From contig NZ_RXFS01000006.1 of the NCBI RefSeq assembly GCF_003952185.1, positions 1 to 64,000 on the forward strand: DNA of 64,000 nt, written 5' to 3'. The position numbers and the translations under genes are program-made. Shown piece after piece: positions 24,410 through 34,497 of the stretch. This stretch comes from Variovorax sp. 679. GTDB taxonomy: Bacteria; Pseudomonadota; Gammaproteobacteria; Burkholderiales; Burkholderiaceae_C. Below the pieces are notes generated by a model, which searched no databases, had not been told where the DNA came from, and saw only the letters and a program-made list of their open reading frames with translations. How positions within the stretch are numbered: the stretch's first letter is position 1; every line of letters starts with the position of its first letter.

Positions 24410-25465
24410 TCACTTGGCGGAGGAGTTGCCCTCGGGGGGCATGCCGTTGGTGGGCGCTTCGCGGCGCACGCGCGTGAGCTTGCGGGGGGCGGGAGCCGCG
24501 GCCACGGCGGGAGCGGCGCCTTCGGCCGTTTCGTCGGCGAAGTCGACCACCGTGCTGCGCGCGTAGAGATCGACCGAGGCGTCGGCCGCGCTCGACTTGG
24601 TGGACGCCGACACGGCGCGCACGCGGTCGCTGGCGCGCAGCTTGTCGTCCACGTTGGCGAACTTGGAGTACTTGGCGAGCAGCGGCACCAGCTGGCCGTA
24701 TACGCGCGGGGCGCCGGCCAGGCATTCGCGCTGGTCGATGAACTCGGGCTCGCCCGTGAAGTTGCCGATCAGGCCGCCGGCCTCGGTGACCAGCAGCGAG
24801 CCGGCGGCCACGTCCCAGGGGTTCAGGCCGGTCTCGAAGAAGGCGTCGGTGAAGCCGGCAGCCACGTAGGCCAGGTCGAGCGCGGCGGCGCCGGGGCGGC
24901 GCAGGCCGGCGGCGCGGGGCATCATGTCCGCCATGATGGCCAGGTACTGCTTGAAGTTGTCGCCGGTGCGGAAGGGGAAGCCGGTGGAGATCAGGCACTC
25001 GTTGAGGCGCGTGCGCTTCGAGACGCGGATGCGGCGCTCGTTCATGTAGGCGCCGCGGCCCTTGGTGGCGGTGAACAGGTCGTTGCGGGTGGGGTCGTAG
25101 ACCACGGCCTGCTCGATCTTGCCGCGCACCGACAGCGCGATGGACACGCAGTAGACCGGGAAGCCGTGGATGAAATTGGTGGTGCCGTCGAGCGGATCGA
25201 TGATCCAGACGTAGTCGGAGTCCTTGGCGCCGTACTGGGTGCCGGATTCTTCCGCCAGGATGCCGTGCCCCGGGTACGCGCCGAGCAGCGTCTCGATGAT
25301 CGCTTGCTCGCTGGCGTGATCGACTTCGGTGACGAAGTCGTTGACCTGCTTCTGGGAGATGCGCACGGCCTCGACGTCGAGGGCGGCACGATTGATGATT
25401 GCGCCGGCGGCGCGTGCGGCCTTGACGGCCACGTTGAGCATGGGATGCAGGTTGGGGGACGACAT
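24410..25465 (-). CDS. suhB: Inositol-1-monophosphatase family protein (SuhB-like)
   Basis: A 351-residue phosphatase. Metal-site residues are visible: Glu72/Glu73 in LAEESG, Asp90 and Asp93 in [11 protein letters not shown], and the late [10 protein letters not shown]. It dephosphorylates inositol monophosphate; SuhB in enterics also acts in rRNA antitermination. The catalytic part is about 265 residues. The remaining 80 or so form an Ala/Pro-rich, probably disordered tail ([18 protein letters not shown]), longer than the classical enzyme. The start at 25465 gives the usual N-terminus. It is divergent from trmJ, as often seen in betaproteobacteria. Confidence 0.93.
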   Translation of the reverse strand: MSSPNLHPMLNVAVKAARAAGAIINRAALDVEAVRISQKQVNDFVTEVDHASEQAIIETLLGAYPGHGILAEESGTQYGAKDSDYVWIIDPLDGTTNFIHGFPVYCVSIALSVRGKIEQAVVYDPTRNDLFTATKGRGAYMNERRIRVSKRTRLNECLISTGFPFRTGDNFKQYLAIMADMMPRAAGLRRPGAAALDLAYVAAGFTDAFFETGLNPWDVAAGSLLVTEAGGLIGNFTGEPEFIDQRECLAGAPRVYGQLVPLLAKYSKFANVDDKLRASDRVRAVSASTKSSAADASVDLYARSTVVDFADETAEGAAPAVAAAPAPRKLTRVRREAPTNGMPPEGNSSAK

Positions 25466-25574
25466 TGGATTGTGGGAAGAACGGTGGGGAAGGCCCCGGA
25501 GACGGCCCGGCGATGCGGGCGGCGAGAATCGGGGGATTTTACCGGCTCCGCCCGTTAGTGTCTCCAAACCCCTC

Positions 25575-26315
25575 ATGCGCACCCGTTTCATCCTGATCCA
25601 GACCAGCCACGCCGGCAATGTGGGCGCCGCCGCCCGCGCCATGAAGACCATGGGTTTTTCCGACCTGGTGCTGGTGGCGCCGCGCTGGGCCAACGTGCTG
25701 CGGCGGGAGGAAACCATCCAGCGCGCGAGCGGCGCGCTCGACGTGCTGGCCAACGCCCGCATCGTCGAGACGCTCGACGAGGCCCTCGACGGCGTGACCC
25801 ACATGTGCGCCACGGCCATGATCCCGCGCGACTTCGGCCCGCCCACCCGCACGCCGCGGGAGCACCTGGAACCCCTGGTAAAGCAAGGCGACCAGCACGT
25901 GGCATTCCTGTTCGGTTCCGAGCGTTTCGGCATGCGGAACGAGGACGTCTACCGCTGCAACGTGGCCCTGAGCATCCCCACCGACCCGAAGTTCGGCTCG
26001 CTCAACCTGGGCGCGGCGATCCAGGTGATCGCCTACGAATGGCGGCTGGCGCTCGGCGGCTACGAGGTTCGCGAGGCCATCAACCCCGTGCAGGCGGCCG
26101 ATGCGCAGGCCGTGGCCGGCATGCTCGACCACTGGGAGCGTTCCCTGGTGGAAATCGGCTTCCTCGATCCCGAGGCGCCCAAGAAGCTCATGCCGAGGCT
26201 GCAGCAGCTCTTCAACCGGGCGCAGCCCACGCCGGAGGAAATCCACATCCTGCGCGGGATTGCCAAGGCCATGAGCGATGCCACGCGTCCGCCCAAGGGC
26301 GGCGCTGGCTCCTGA
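25575..26315 (+). CDS. trmJ: tRNA (cytidine/uridine-2'-O-) methyltransferase TrmJ
   Basis: A 246-residue SPOUT-class 2'-O-methyltransferase. The N-terminus [20 protein letters not shown] and the knot motifs [15 protein letters not shown] and [20 protein letters not shown] match TrmJ, which methylates position 32 of several tRNAs. A C-terminal helical extension (about 160-246) is typical of TrmJ rather than TrmL. The start at 25575 excludes an upstream open frame that only extends into the divergent promoter region. Confidence 0.93.
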   Translation: MRTRFILIQTSHAGNVGAAARAMKTMGFSDLVLVAPRWANVLRREETIQRASGALDVLANARIVETLDEALDGVTHMCATAMIPRDFGPPTRTPREHLEPLVKQGDQHVAFLFGSERFGMRNEDVYRCNVALSIPTDPKFGSLNLGAAIQVIAYEWRLALGGYEVREAINPVQAADAQAVAGMLDHWERSLVEIGFLDPEAPKKLMPRLQQLFNRAQPTPEEIHILRGIAKAMSDATRPPKGGAGS

Positions 26316-26359
26316 CGGATTGACTAAAACCCCATCGTCCGTACGCGAAGACACCCGGC

Positions 26360-26389
26360 TTTAGACTGCCCGGCCCCTATCGATATAAC
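26360..26389 (+). promoter_or_regulatory. Candidate sigma-70 promoter of cysE
   Basis: TTTAGA (26360-26365) and TATAAC (26384-26389) are separated by 18 bases and lie 28 bases before the cysE ATG, a good match to a housekeeping promoter. Confidence 0.5.
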
Positions 26390-26417
26390 GACAACAGACA
26401 GAAGGCATAAGGCAGCG

Positions 26418-27191
26418 ATGTTCTCCAGACTGCGCGCCGACATCCGGTGCATCCTCGAACGCGACCCGGCCGCCCGCAGCGCCTGGGAAGTGATCACGGT
26501 CTACCCCGGCTTCCATGCCGTGGTGCTGCATCGCTGGGCGCACGCCTGTTGGACCCATGGCTTCAAGTGGCCCGCCCGCTTCATCGCGCACTGGGCCCGC
26601 TGGCTCACCGGCATCGAGATCCACCCCGCGGCCAAGATCGGCGAGCGCGTGTTCTTCGACCACGCCATGGGCGTCGTCGTGGGCGAGACGGCCGAGATCG
26701 GCGACGGCTGCACCATCTACCAGGGCGTGACGCTGGGCGGCACCTCGCTCTACAAGGGCGAGAAGCGGCACCCGACGCTGGGGCGCAACGTGGTGGTTGG
26801 CGCGGGCGCCAAGGTGCTCGGCGGCTTCGTGGTGGGCGACGGCGCCAAGGTGGGCTCGAACGCGGTGGTCACCAAGCCGGTGCCCGCGGGCGCCACGGCG
26901 GTGGGCAACCCGGCGCGCATCATCGAGGCCGAAGCGGCCGCGCGGCGCGAGGAAACCGCCTCGCGCATGGGCTTCTCGGCCTACGGCGTGACGCAGAACG
27001 ACGACCCGCTGAGCCAGGCGCTGCGCGGCCTGATCGACAACGCCTCGGGCCAGGAACACCAGATCGCGCTGCTGTGGCAGGCCATCGAGAAGCTGTCGGC
27101 CCAGCCCGGCAGCAAGGACTGCGTGCCGGGCGACGCCGCTCGCGACGAGAGCTTCGAGGCCGACAAGCTCACGCAGCTCATCGGCAAGTAG
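26418..27191 (+). CDS. cysE: Serine O-acetyltransferase CysE
   Basis: A 257-residue serine acetyltransferase, first step of cysteine synthesis (serine plus acetyl-CoA gives O-acetylserine). The left-handed beta-helix repeats run from GIEIHPAAKIGERVFFDHAM through VGETAEIGDGCTIYQGVTLG to AVVTKPVPAGATAVGNPAR. The catalytic His is in FFDHAMG. The N-terminal helical domain is shorter than in the E. coli enzyme, as in other short-form CysE proteins. The C-terminal 70 residues are a variable tail. It is convergent with the cus operon. Confidence 0.94.
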   Translation: MFSRLRADIRCILERDPAARSAWEVITVYPGFHAVVLHRWAHACWTHGFKWPARFIAHWARWLTGIEIHPAAKIGERVFFDHAMGVVVGETAEIGDGCTIYQGVTLGGTSLYKGEKRHPTLGRNVVVGAGAKVLGGFVVGDGAKVGSNAVVTKPVPAGATAVGNPARIIEAEAAARREETASRMGFSAYGVTQNDDPLSQALRGLIDNASGQEHQIALLWQAIEKLSAQPGSKDCVPGDAARDESFEADKLTQLIGK

Positions 27192-27213
27192 CGGACGGCC
27201 CCCTCGGCGGGCC

Positions 27214-27561
27214 TCAGCGGGCTGTTTCCATCTGCGTCACGGTCGGCTTGCCCTTCACGACCTCCACATGGAACCGGACCTTGTCGCCGGGCTTCAGCGC
27301 GTCGAGCATTTTCCTGTCGGCCACGTCGAAGCCCATGGTCATGGCCGGCATGGCGAGGTTGGGGATGTCGCCGTGCTTGAGCACGACCAGGCCCTTGGCG
27401 GGGTCGATCTTCTGGACGACCGCATCGGTCATCATGACGCCCGCCTGCTGGCTTGGCGCAGGCATCTTCATGGACGACATGTCGTCCTTCGACATCTGCG
27501 CCTGCGCGACGGCGGCCGATGCGGCGAGCAGCACGAATACGAGGGAATGCACGGGTTTCAT
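27214..27561 (-). CDS. cusF: Periplasmic copper-binding protein CusF
   Basis: A 115-residue periplasmic copper/silver chaperone. The signal peptide [17 protein letters not shown] is followed by a Met-rich segment ([12 protein letters not shown]) and the CusF OB-fold with its key Met-Pro/Met-Thr-Met region ([12 protein letters not shown]). It hands Cu(I)/Ag(I) to CusB in the periplasm. It is the last gene of the cus operon and overlaps cusA by 4 bases. An AAGGAG lies 8 bases before the ATG. CusB in this operon carries a second CusF-like domain. Confidence 0.92.
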   Translation of the reverse strand: MKPVHSLVFVLLAASAAVAQAQMSKDDMSSMKMPAPSQQAGVMMTDAVVQKIDPAKGLVVLKHGDIPNLAMPAMTMGFDVADRKMLDALKPGDKVRFHVEVVKGKPTVTQMETAR

Positions 27562-30500
27562 TGGGTAGCTCCTTGGTTGGGGGTTGGGGAAACAAGAGGC
27601 CGCGCCGCACGGCCACGGCGGCGCAGCAGGTACCAGGCGGCGGGAACGACGAGCATGCTCAGCAGCGGCGCGGTGACCATGCCGCCCACCATGGGCGCGG
27701 CGATGCGGGTCATCACCTCCGAGCCCGTGCCGCTGCCCCACAGGATGGGCAGCAGCCCGGCCATCACGACGGCCACGGTCATGGCCTTGGGCCGCACGCG
27801 CAGCACCGCGCCTTCGCGGATCGCAGCAAGCAGGGTTTCGTCGTTCATCGGCTCGCCGGACTCGAGGCGCCGCGCCAGCGCGTTCTTCAGGTAGACCAGC
27901 ATCACCACGCCGAACTCGGCCGCCACGCCGGCCAGCGCGATGAAGCCGACCGCAGTGGCCACCGAGATCGAGTGGCCCAGCGCCCAGATCAGCCAGAAGC
28001 CGCCGATGAGAGAGAACGGCACGGCAGCCATGACGAGGGCCGCGTCGACGAACGACCTGAAGAGCAGGTACAGCAGCACGAAGATCACCGCCAGCGTGAC
28101 CGGCACCACCAGCTTCAGCCGCTCGGTCGCGCGCTCCAGGTACTCGAACTGGCCTGACCACGACACCGCATAGCCCGCGGGCATCTTCACGGCCTTGTCG
28201 ACCGCCGCCTGCATGTCGTTGACGGCCGAGCGCAGGTCGCGGCCGCGCACGTCGACGTAGATCCAGCCCGACAGCCGCGCGTTCTCGCTGCGCAGCATCG
28301 GCGGGCCGTCCACGACGGCGATGCGCGCGACGTCGCCCAGCAGCAGTTGGGCGCCCTTGTCGGTCACGAAGGGCAGCTGCCGCAGCCGCTCCAGCGAATC
28401 GCGGATCTCGCGCGGGTAGCGCACGTTGATCGGGTAGCGCTCGCGGCCCTGGATGACCTCGCCGACGTTGTCGCCGCCGATGGCCGTCGACACCACGGCC
28501 TGCACGTCCGCCACCGAGAGTCCGTAGCGCGCCGCCGCGAGCCGGTCGACATCGACGTCGATGTAGCGCCCGCCCGTGAGCCGCTCCGCCAGCGCCGACG
28601 AAACGCCGGGCACGCCCTTGACCGCCGCCTCGATCCGCGTGGTCAGCGAATCGATGGTGGCCAGGTCCGCACCCGCCACCTTGATGCCCACCGGGCTCTT
28701 GATGCCCGTGGCCAGCATGTCGATGCGATTGCGGATGGGCGGCACCCACACGTTGGTGAGGCCCGGCACCTTGACGGCGCGGTCCAGTTCCTCGACCAGC
28801 CTGTCCGGCGTCATGCCCTCGCGCCATTGCGACCTGGGCTTGAACTGGATGGTGGTCTCGAACATCTCCAGCGGCGCAGGGTCGGTCGCGGTGTCGGCGC
28901 GGCCAGCCTTGCCGAAAACGCGGGCGACTTCCGGCACGGTCTTGATCAGCCGATCTGTCTGCTGCAGTAGCTGGGAGGCCTTCGACACCGACAGCCCCGG
29001 TAGCGCGGACGGCATGTAGAGCAGGTCGCCTTCGTCCAGCGGCGGCATGAATTCGCCGCCGAGCCGGCTCAGTGGCACGGCGGTCAGCGCGAGCAGCAGC
29101 GCGGCAACGGCGAGCGTTCCCTTGGGAAAGCGCAGCACCAGTTCCAGCGCCGGCCGGTACGCCGCCATCAGGAAGCGGTTGACCGGGTTGGTCTCCTCGT
29201 GCGGGATGCGCCCGCGTATCAGGTAGCCCATGAGCACCGGGATCAGCGTCACCGAGAGGCCGGCCGCAGCCGCCATCGCGTAGGTCTTGGTGAAGGCCAA
29301 CGGCGAGAACAGCCGGCCCTCCTGCGCCTCGAGCGAGAACACCGGCACGAAGGACAGCGTGATCACCAGCAGCGAGAAGAAGAGCGCCGGCCCCACTTCC
29401 ACCGACGCGTCGGCGACCAGTCGCCACCGCTCCGTTGCCGTGGGCTGCCGGCCCTGCGTCGTCTCGAAAGCCTCGATGTGCTTGTGCACGTTCTCGACCA
29501 TCACGATGGCACCGTCCACCATCGCGCCGATGGCGATCGCGATGCCGCCCAGCGACATGATGTTGGCGTTGACGCCCTGCCAATGCATGACGATGAACGC
29601 CGCAAGCACGCCGACCGGCAACGCCACCACCGCCACGAGCGCCGAGCGCAGGTGGAACAGGAAGACCGCGCAGACCAGCGCCACCACGACGAACTCCTCG
29701 ACCAGCTTGCCGCGCAGGTTTTCCACGGCACGGTCGATCAGCAGCGAGCGGTCGTAGGTGGGCACGATCTCCACGCCCGGCGGCAGGCTGGGCTTGAGCG
29801 TTTCGAGCTTGGCCTTGACGGCCTCGATGGTCGAGCGGGCGTTCTTGCCGGAGCGCATGACGATCACGCCGCCGGCCACTTCGCCTTCACCGTCCAGCTC
29901 GGCGATGCCGCGGCGCATCTCGGGGCCGACTTGCACCGTAGCCACGTCGCGCAGCAGCACGGGCGTGGCGCCCGTCACAGAAAGCGGAATGCTGCGGAAG
30001 TCTTCCAGCGAACGCAGGTAGCCGCGCGAGCGCACCATGTACTCGGCCTCGGCGAACTCGACGACCGAGCCGCCCGAAGCCTGGTTGGCCTTCTGCAGCG
30101 CCTCCACCACCGTCTGCTGCGTGATGCCGAGCGCGCGCATACGGTCGGGATCGAGCACCACCTGGTACTGGCGGACCATGCCGCCGATGCTGGCGACCTC
30201 GGCCACGTCGGGCACCGTCTTGAGCTCGAACTTGAGGAACCAGTCGTTCAGCGCGCGCAGCTGGCCGATGTCGCGCGCGCCGGAGCGGTCGACCAGCGCG
30301 TACTCGTAGACCCATCCCACGCCGGTTGCATCGGGGCCCAGCGAGGCATTCGCGCCGGCGGGAAGCCTGCTCTGCACCTGGTTGAGATATTCGACGACCC
30401 GGGAGCGCGCCCAGTACGGGTCGGTCTTGTCGTCGAACAGCACGTAGACGAAGGAATCGCCGAAGAACGAGTAGCCGCGCACCGTCTTCGCGCCCGGCAC

Positions 30501-30725
30501 GCTGAGCATGGTGGTGGTCAGCGGATAGGTGACGAGGTCCTCGACCACCTGCGGTGCCTTGCCGGGGAAAGGCGTGCGGATGATGACCTGCGTGTCCGAC
30601 AGATCGGGCAGCGCGTCGAGCGGCGTGCGGGCGACGGACCACCAGCCCGCGGCCACGAGGAACACGGTCGCGATCAGCACCAGGAAGCGGTTGCCGACCG
30701 ACCAGCGGATGAGGGCGGCGATCAT
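27558..30725 (-). CDS. cusA: CusA, Cu(I)/Ag(I) RND efflux pump
   Basis: A 1055-residue inner-membrane RND pump that drives metal export with the proton gradient. TM4 reads [20 protein letters not shown] with the proton-relay Asp404, the signature of the Cu/Ag (HME-4) branch. The three methionines that bind copper in E. coli CusA have counterparts in [14 protein letters not shown] and [13 protein letters not shown]. It works with CusB and CusC as a tripartite pump. It overlaps cusB and cusF by 4 bases each. Confidence 0.96.
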   Translation of the reverse strand: MIAALIRWSVGNRFLVLIATVFLVAAGWWSVARTPLDALPDLSDTQVIIRTPFPGKAPQVVEDLVTYPLTTTMLSVPGAKTVRGYSFFGDSFVYVLFDDKTDPYWARSRVVEYLNQVQSRLPAGANASLGPDATGVGWVYEYALVDRSGARDIGQLRALNDWFLKFELKTVPDVAEVASIGGMVRQYQVVLDPDRMRALGITQQTVVEALQKANQASGGSVVEFAEAEYMVRSRGYLRSLEDFRSIPLSVTGATPVLLRDVATVQVGPEMRRGIAELDGEGEVAGGVIVMRSGKNARSTIEAVKAKLETLKPSLPPGVEIVPTYDRSLLIDRAVENLRGKLVEEFVVVALVCAVFLFHLRSALVAVVALPVGVLAAFIVMHWQGVNANIMSLGGIAIAIGAMVDGAIVMVENVHKHIEAFETTQGRQPTATERWRLVADASVEVGPALFFSLLVITLSFVPVFSLEAQEGRLFSPLAFTKTYAMAAAAGLSVTLIPVLMGYLIRGRIPHEETNPVNRFLMAAYRPALELVLRFPKGTLAVAALLLALTAVPLSRLGGEFMPPLDEGDLLYMPSALPGLSVSKASQLLQQTDRLIKTVPEVARVFGKAGRADTATDPAPLEMFETTIQFKPRSQWREGMTPDRLVEELDRAVKVPGLTNVWVPPIRNRIDMLATGIKSPVGIKVAGADLATIDSLTTRIEAAVKGVPGVSSALAERLTGGRYIDVDVDRLAAARYGLSVADVQAVVSTAIGGDNVGEVIQGRERYPINVRYPREIRDSLERLRQLPFVTDKGAQLLLGDVARIAVVDGPPMLRSENARLSGWIYVDVRGRDLRSAVNDMQAAVDKAVKMPAGYAVSWSGQFEYLERATERLKLVVPVTLAVIFVLLYLLFRSFVDAALVMAAVPFSLIGGFWLIWALGHSISVATAVGFIALAGVAAEFGVVMLVYLKNALARRLESGEPMNDETLLAAIREGAVLRVRPKAMTVAVVMAGLLPILWGSGTGSEVMTRIAAPMVGGMVTAPLLSMLVVPAAWYLLRRRGRAARPLVSPTPNQGATQ

Positions 30726-32209
30726 TGCTTGGCGCCCCGTTCCGCACGTTCGATGGAGACCAGCTCATAGCCCGTGGGGCCGCCTTCCTTGAACTCGAAG
30801 CGGACCCGGTCGCCGGGCTTGATGTCCGCGAAGGCATCCGGCGACGCCTTCGCGAAGCCCATCGTCATGGACGGCCACTTCAGCGTTGCGACGGGCCCGT
30901 GCGAGATCGTGATGCCATCGGGCGCCACGCTCTCGACCTTGCCTTCCGCCTTGTGGAGCGTCGCGGCCGGCGTGGCTGCGGGTTCCGAAGCCGCCATGTT
31001 GCCGAGCACCGAGCGCAGCCGGGCTTCCGAGTCGATCAGGAACTGGCCGCTGGCGACGACCTGGTCGCCTTCGCTCAGGCCCGAGACGACTTCGGTGTCG
31101 TCGCCCTGGTCTGCGCCCAGCGACACGTCGCGTGGCTCAAATGTGCCATCGGCCTTGCGCACGATGACGACGGCGCGCTTGCCGGTGCGGATGACGGCTT
31201 CGGACGGTACGACCAGGCGTGTACTCGTGGGGCCGGCCACCTGCAGTCGCAGCAGCATGCCGGGCGTGAGCCCGCCGTTCTTGTTGTCGACTTCGAAGCG
31301 GGCCTTCAACGTGCGCGTCGAGCCGCTCACCTCGGGAAGGATCTCGTCGAGCGTTCCATTGAAGGAGCGGGCCGCGTCAGCCTGGAGCATCGCCTTCACC
31401 TTCTGGCCGCGCACGAGCCGCACTGCTTGTGCTTCCGGAATCTCGGCCACGGCCCACACCTTCTCCAGGCCCGCGATGCGGAACAGCGTCATGCCCGGCG
31501 TGACGGCGACGCCTTCGCGCACGCCCAGTTCGGCCACCACGCCGTCGGACGGTGCGGAGAGCACATAGCGCGCCTGCGCCGTGCCGCTTTCCTCGCTGCG
31601 GCGGACGAGTTCGTCGGGAATGGACATGGCACGCATGCGGTCACGAGCCGCCGCGACGAGTTCCGGGGCCACGCCCGATCGCCTGAGCGCGAGAAACTCG
31701 TTCTGCGGCCCAAGCCACTCCGGCGCGAACACGGTCGCCAGTGCCTGGCCCTTGCGCACGCGCTCCATGGGCGCGCGTACCGACAGGCGCTCGACATAGC
31801 CGGCGACGCGCGTCTGCACGGCGACGTTGAGCCGCTCGTCGAATTGAACGGTGCCGACCGCGTCGAAGGACGTGGAAGTTTCCGCCCGTCGCACGTTGGC
31901 ATACCGGATGCCGAGGTTCTGCTGGACCGTGGGGCTCACCTGTACGCCGCCCCCGTTGGCCGCGCCAGTGGCGCTGTCCGCATACATGGGCACAAGCTGC
32001 ATGTCCATGAACGGCGACTTGCCGGGCTTGTCGAAGCGCTGGCCGGGCACCATGGGGTCGTGCCAGTAGAGGACCTTGCGGCCGTCGGCCGCCGATGTGG
32101 TGGCTGCCGTATCGGCGGGCTGCACCGTCTTGCGGCCCAGGTAGAAGGCGCTCGTGGCGAGCAGCAGGGCGGCCAGCAGCGAGGTGCCGATCATGCGGGT
32201 TCTGTTCAT
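30722..32209 (-). CDS. cusB: CusB membrane-fusion protein with C-terminal CusF-like domain
   Basis: A 495-residue periplasmic adaptor. A membrane anchor ([18 protein letters not shown]) precedes a heavy-metal-binding segment ([20 protein letters not shown] then MDMQLVPMY). The fusion-protein core follows: lipoyl/barrel-sandwich parts near [20 protein letters not shown] and [15 protein letters not shown]. The last 75 residues form a CusF-type fold ([15 protein letters not shown] then [11 protein letters not shown]), so chaperone and adaptor are fused. Start and stop overlap cusC and cusA by 4 bases. Confidence 0.94.
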   Translation of the reverse strand: MNRTRMIGTSLLAALLLATSAFYLGRKTVQPADTAATTSAADGRKVLYWHDPMVPGQRFDKPGKSPFMDMQLVPMYADSATGAANGGGVQVSPTVQQNLGIRYANVRRAETSTSFDAVGTVQFDERLNVAVQTRVAGYVERLSVRAPMERVRKGQALATVFAPEWLGPQNEFLALRRSGVAPELVAAARDRMRAMSIPDELVRRSEESGTAQARYVLSAPSDGVVAELGVREGVAVTPGMTLFRIAGLEKVWAVAEIPEAQAVRLVRGQKVKAMLQADAARSFNGTLDEILPEVSGSTRTLKARFEVDNKNGGLTPGMLLRLQVAGPTSTRLVVPSEAVIRTGKRAVVIVRKADGTFEPRDVSLGADQGDDTEVVSGLSEGDQVVASGQFLIDSEARLRSVLGNMAASEPAATPAATLHKAEGKVESVAPDGITISHGPVATLKWPSMTMGFAKASPDAFADIKPGDRVRFEFKEGGPTGYELVSIERAERGAKQ

Positions 32210-33438
32210 TGCGCCACCTCGGCAGTGAGCGGCCGGAAGGCCAGTTGGATTTGGGTCTTGGCAAGGTCGCGCTGCAGCGTCAGCAGCTTGCGTTGCGCCT
32301 CGACTTCGGCGTGGCGCGCCTCGAACAGGGAGACGAGGCTGCCCTGGCCGGAGCTATAGGAAGCCGTCGCCGCGGCCGTTCTCTGGCCTGCAGGCACGAC
32401 GACGCCGGTGCGGTAGCGGTCGATGCGCTGCTCCAGGCGTTGCGCGTCGCTGCGCAGTGATCGGTACTCGGCGGTCGCTGCCCGGCTCGCTTCGGCCAGA
32501 TCGGCTTCGGCCTTCTCGACCAGCGCCAGCTTGGCTGCCGTGTCGCGGTCCTGCCGTTCGCCGGGCGCGACGGGCAGGGGAATGCTCACGCCCACCGACA
32601 CCATGTCGGAATAGCCGGTGCGCTGGCCGTAGGCGATCTCCCAGGTCCAGTTGGGCTTGCGGTCGGACGCGGTGACGGCCGCTGTCCGCCTTGCCACTTC
32701 GAGATCGCGCTGCATCGCTGAGACAGTGGGGTGCGCGGCCACGTAGGCCTCTTCAGTCGGCAGTGCGATGGCGCCGGGCGGCTGCAGCTCGTCGGGCATA
32801 ACGCCGACCCACCGCTGGAAGGCGGCGCCTGCCGCGCCTTGCTGCTGCAGGACGTCGGCCGTCTCGTCCTCGGACGTGCCTCTCGCGCTGGCCAGCGCCA
32901 GCGCCTCCTGGCTGTTCCCCGTGGCCGAGGACAGGCGCGCACGCGATGCCTCCAGCTCTTCGTGCGCATGGTGCTCCATGAGCTTGGCGAGCTTCAGGCT
33001 TTCATTGGCATAGAAGGCGTCGATGTAGGCGAGCGCGGTCTGCCGGCGGGTGTCGGCCGCTGCCGCTTGCACCAGCACCGTCTCGCGGCCGACCGCCGCA
33101 TCGGCAGCGGCCTGCCGTGCGGCGCGCTTGTCGGCGGACAGCCATTCCTGGCTGATGCCGATGCGCTTCATCGTCATCGAGTCGCGAGTCGTGCGAAAGC
33201 GGTCGGGGCCGGTCGCGGGCAGGTTGTCGATGCCGACGCGCAGCGTGGGGTCGGGAAGCTGGGCGGCGGAATGGGCCGCCTCTGTGGCGCTCAAGGCGCC
33301 GGCACGGGCGGCACGGGTGGATTCGGAGCGCTTGACCGCAATGGCCAGCGCTTCTTCAAGGGACAGGGGGGCCGCCGTCGCAAGGTACGGCAGCAGCGCG
33401 ACGGCCAGCACGGCCGCGCGCGGGAAAAGAATGGACAT
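32206..33438 (-). CDS. cusC: CusC-like outer-membrane efflux protein (TolC family)
   Basis: A 410-residue outer-membrane channel protein. The signal peptide LFPRAAVLAVALLPYLATAA leads into the TolC-type repeat APLSLEEALAIAVKRSESTR. Long coiled helices and a second repeat (ATAEYRSLRSDAQRLEQRID) follow. The ATG at 33438 is chosen because GGAG lies 6 bases upstream; the in-frame extension to 33495 lacks coding character. No lipobox Cys is seen, unlike E. coli CusC. It forms the exit duct for CusA. Confidence 0.9.
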   Translation of the reverse strand: MSILFPRAAVLAVALLPYLATAAPLSLEEALAIAVKRSESTRAARAGALSATEAAHSAAQLPDPTLRVGIDNLPATGPDRFRTTRDSMTMKRIGISQEWLSADKRAARQAAADAAVGRETVLVQAAAADTRRQTALAYIDAFYANESLKLAKLMEHHAHEELEASRARLSSATGNSQEALALASARGTSEDETADVLQQQGAAGAAFQRWVGVMPDELQPPGAIALPTEEAYVAAHPTVSAMQRDLEVARRTAAVTASDRKPNWTWEIAYGQRTGYSDMVSVGVSIPLPVAPGERQDRDTAAKLALVEKAEADLAEASRAATAEYRSLRSDAQRLEQRIDRYRTGVVVPAGQRTAAATASYSSGQGSLVSLFEARHAEVEAQRKLLTLQRDLAKTQIQLAFRPLTAEVAQ

Positions 33439-33514
33439 GAAAACTCCGCAGACGAACGAGGTGATCGCTGGCAGGCGGACGAGCCGCGCCAGCACCAGTC
33501 AGTCGACGGAGATT

Positions 33515-33901
33515 TCAGACTCGGAGTCTGAGCGTGGAGAGAAAGACGGGATCGGGCGGCGGATGCTGCCGCTCGGGCACGGCCTGCCGTGGAACGGCAT
33601 GGCCTTCCGATGCCAGCACCAGCGGCATGACCACGACCTGCACGATGGCGGGCAACGAGGGAGTGGCCAGCTTCACGGGCTCGAAGGAGAGCGACATGTC
33701 GGCAGCGTGCTGGAAGCACAGTACCGGCTGGGCCATGTCCATGCCTTCGCATGGGGCGCCCGTTGCCATCATTTCGGCCATCGAGTTCGTGTCCGGCAGG
33801 CTCGGGCAGACATAGCTCGCCAATGCCAGCTGCGAGAACAGCAGAGACATGACCACGAGAAACGCGGTCAGGCAGCGATGGAGGGAATGCCGGCGGGCCA
33901 T
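33515..33901 (-). CDS. Small secreted Met/Cys/His-containing protein at the head of the cus operon
   Basis: A 128-residue protein with a clear signal peptide (CLTAFLVVMSLLFSQLALAS). The mature part carries possible metal ligands in close array (MAEMMATGAPCEGMDMAQPV then LCFQHAADM), with three Cys residues. A second hydrophobic stretch (LPAIVQVVVMPLVLA) could be a membrane segment. It lies 76 bases before cusC on the same strand. The family is not recognised with confidence. A periplasmic copper-related accessory role is inferred from position and composition. Confidence 0.65.
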   Translation of the reverse strand: MARRHSLHRCLTAFLVVMSLLFSQLALASYVCPSLPDTNSMAEMMATGAPCEGMDMAQPVLCFQHAADMSLSFEPVKLATPSLPAIVQVVVMPLVLASEGHAVPRQAVPERQHPPPDPVFLSTLRLRV

Positions 33902-33953
33902 ATCGGGCAGGGAGTGTAGCGTCGTGCCTGCGCGGTGTCTTTCGGTCTTTCAG

Positions 33954-34427
33954 TCAGGCCGAGCGTTTTGCTCCGGTACCGTGCAGCGAGCCATGCACGT
34001 GGCCCGCGTGCTGGCCGAAGGTTTCGGGCGCGAGAGCGGTGGTGTCCAGCTCCTGCAGGATGCCGCAGGCATTCGCCGATTCGGGGCCGCAGCATTGCTG
34101 GCGCAGCGCCTTCAATTGCTTCTCGAGCGTCTTCAGCTCGGCGATGCGCGCGGCCACGTGGCCGATGTGGTCGTCCAGCAGCTGGTTGACCTCGCCGCAG
34201 TCTTCCTGGGGCGCGTCGCGGAATTTCAGCAGGCTGCGGATCTCGTCGAGCGTCATGTCCAGCGAGCGGCAGCGGCGGATGAAACCCAGGCGCTGGGCAT
34301 GGTCTTCGTCGTAGATGCGGTAGTTGCCGTCGGTGCGCGCGGGCTCGGGCAGCAGTTGCTCGCGCTCGTAGTACCGGATGGTTTCGACAGGCGTGTTCGC
34401 GACCTTGGCCAGTTCACCGATTTTCAT
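33954..34427 (-). CDS. cadR: CadR-type MerR regulator, Cd(II)/Pb(II) responsive
   Basis: A 157-residue MerR-family activator. The DNA-binding part is MKIGELAKVANTPVETIRYY then EREQLLPEP. Metal-binding Cys residues typical of CadR/PbrR are present: DCGEVNQLL at the dimerisation helix start and QQCCGPESANACG in the C-terminal loop. A His-rich tail (HAGHVHGSLHG) is also typical of CadR. It is divergent from the cadA-type ATPase, with a MerR-class promoter between them. Confidence 0.92.
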   Translation of the reverse strand: MKIGELAKVANTPVETIRYYEREQLLPEPARTDGNYRIYDEDHAQRLGFIRRCRSLDMTLDEIRSLLKFRDAPQEDCGEVNQLLDDHIGHVAARIAELKTLEKQLKALRQQCCGPESANACGILQELDTTALAPETFGQHAGHVHGSLHGTGAKRSA

Positions 34428-34459
34428 GATGCGGCAAATGAACGAGTGGAAATAAGCGT

Positions 34460-34490
34460 TTGACTCTACACCTGCTTCAGGGTTTCCAAT
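34460..34490 (+). promoter_or_regulatory. MerR-class promoter/operator of cadA
   Basis: TTGACT (34460-34465) and TCCAAT (34485-34490) are separated by 19 bases, the long spacer MerR regulators need. An imperfect dyad, ACTCT and AGGGT arms at 34463-34483, fills the spacer. It lies 8 bases before the ATPase start, opposite cadR. Confidence 0.65.
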
Positions 34491-34497
34491 CGATTCC

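Noticed and set aside
27192..27213. GGCCC/GGGCC hairpin between cysE and cusF as a bidirectional terminator
   Set aside because: The arms are 5 bp, there is no T-run on either side, and such GC dyads are common in this sequence.
27214..29583. A 789-codon minus-strand frame ending in CusF
   Set aside because: The CusF part is real from 27561. Upstream residues are an out-of-frame reading of cusA.
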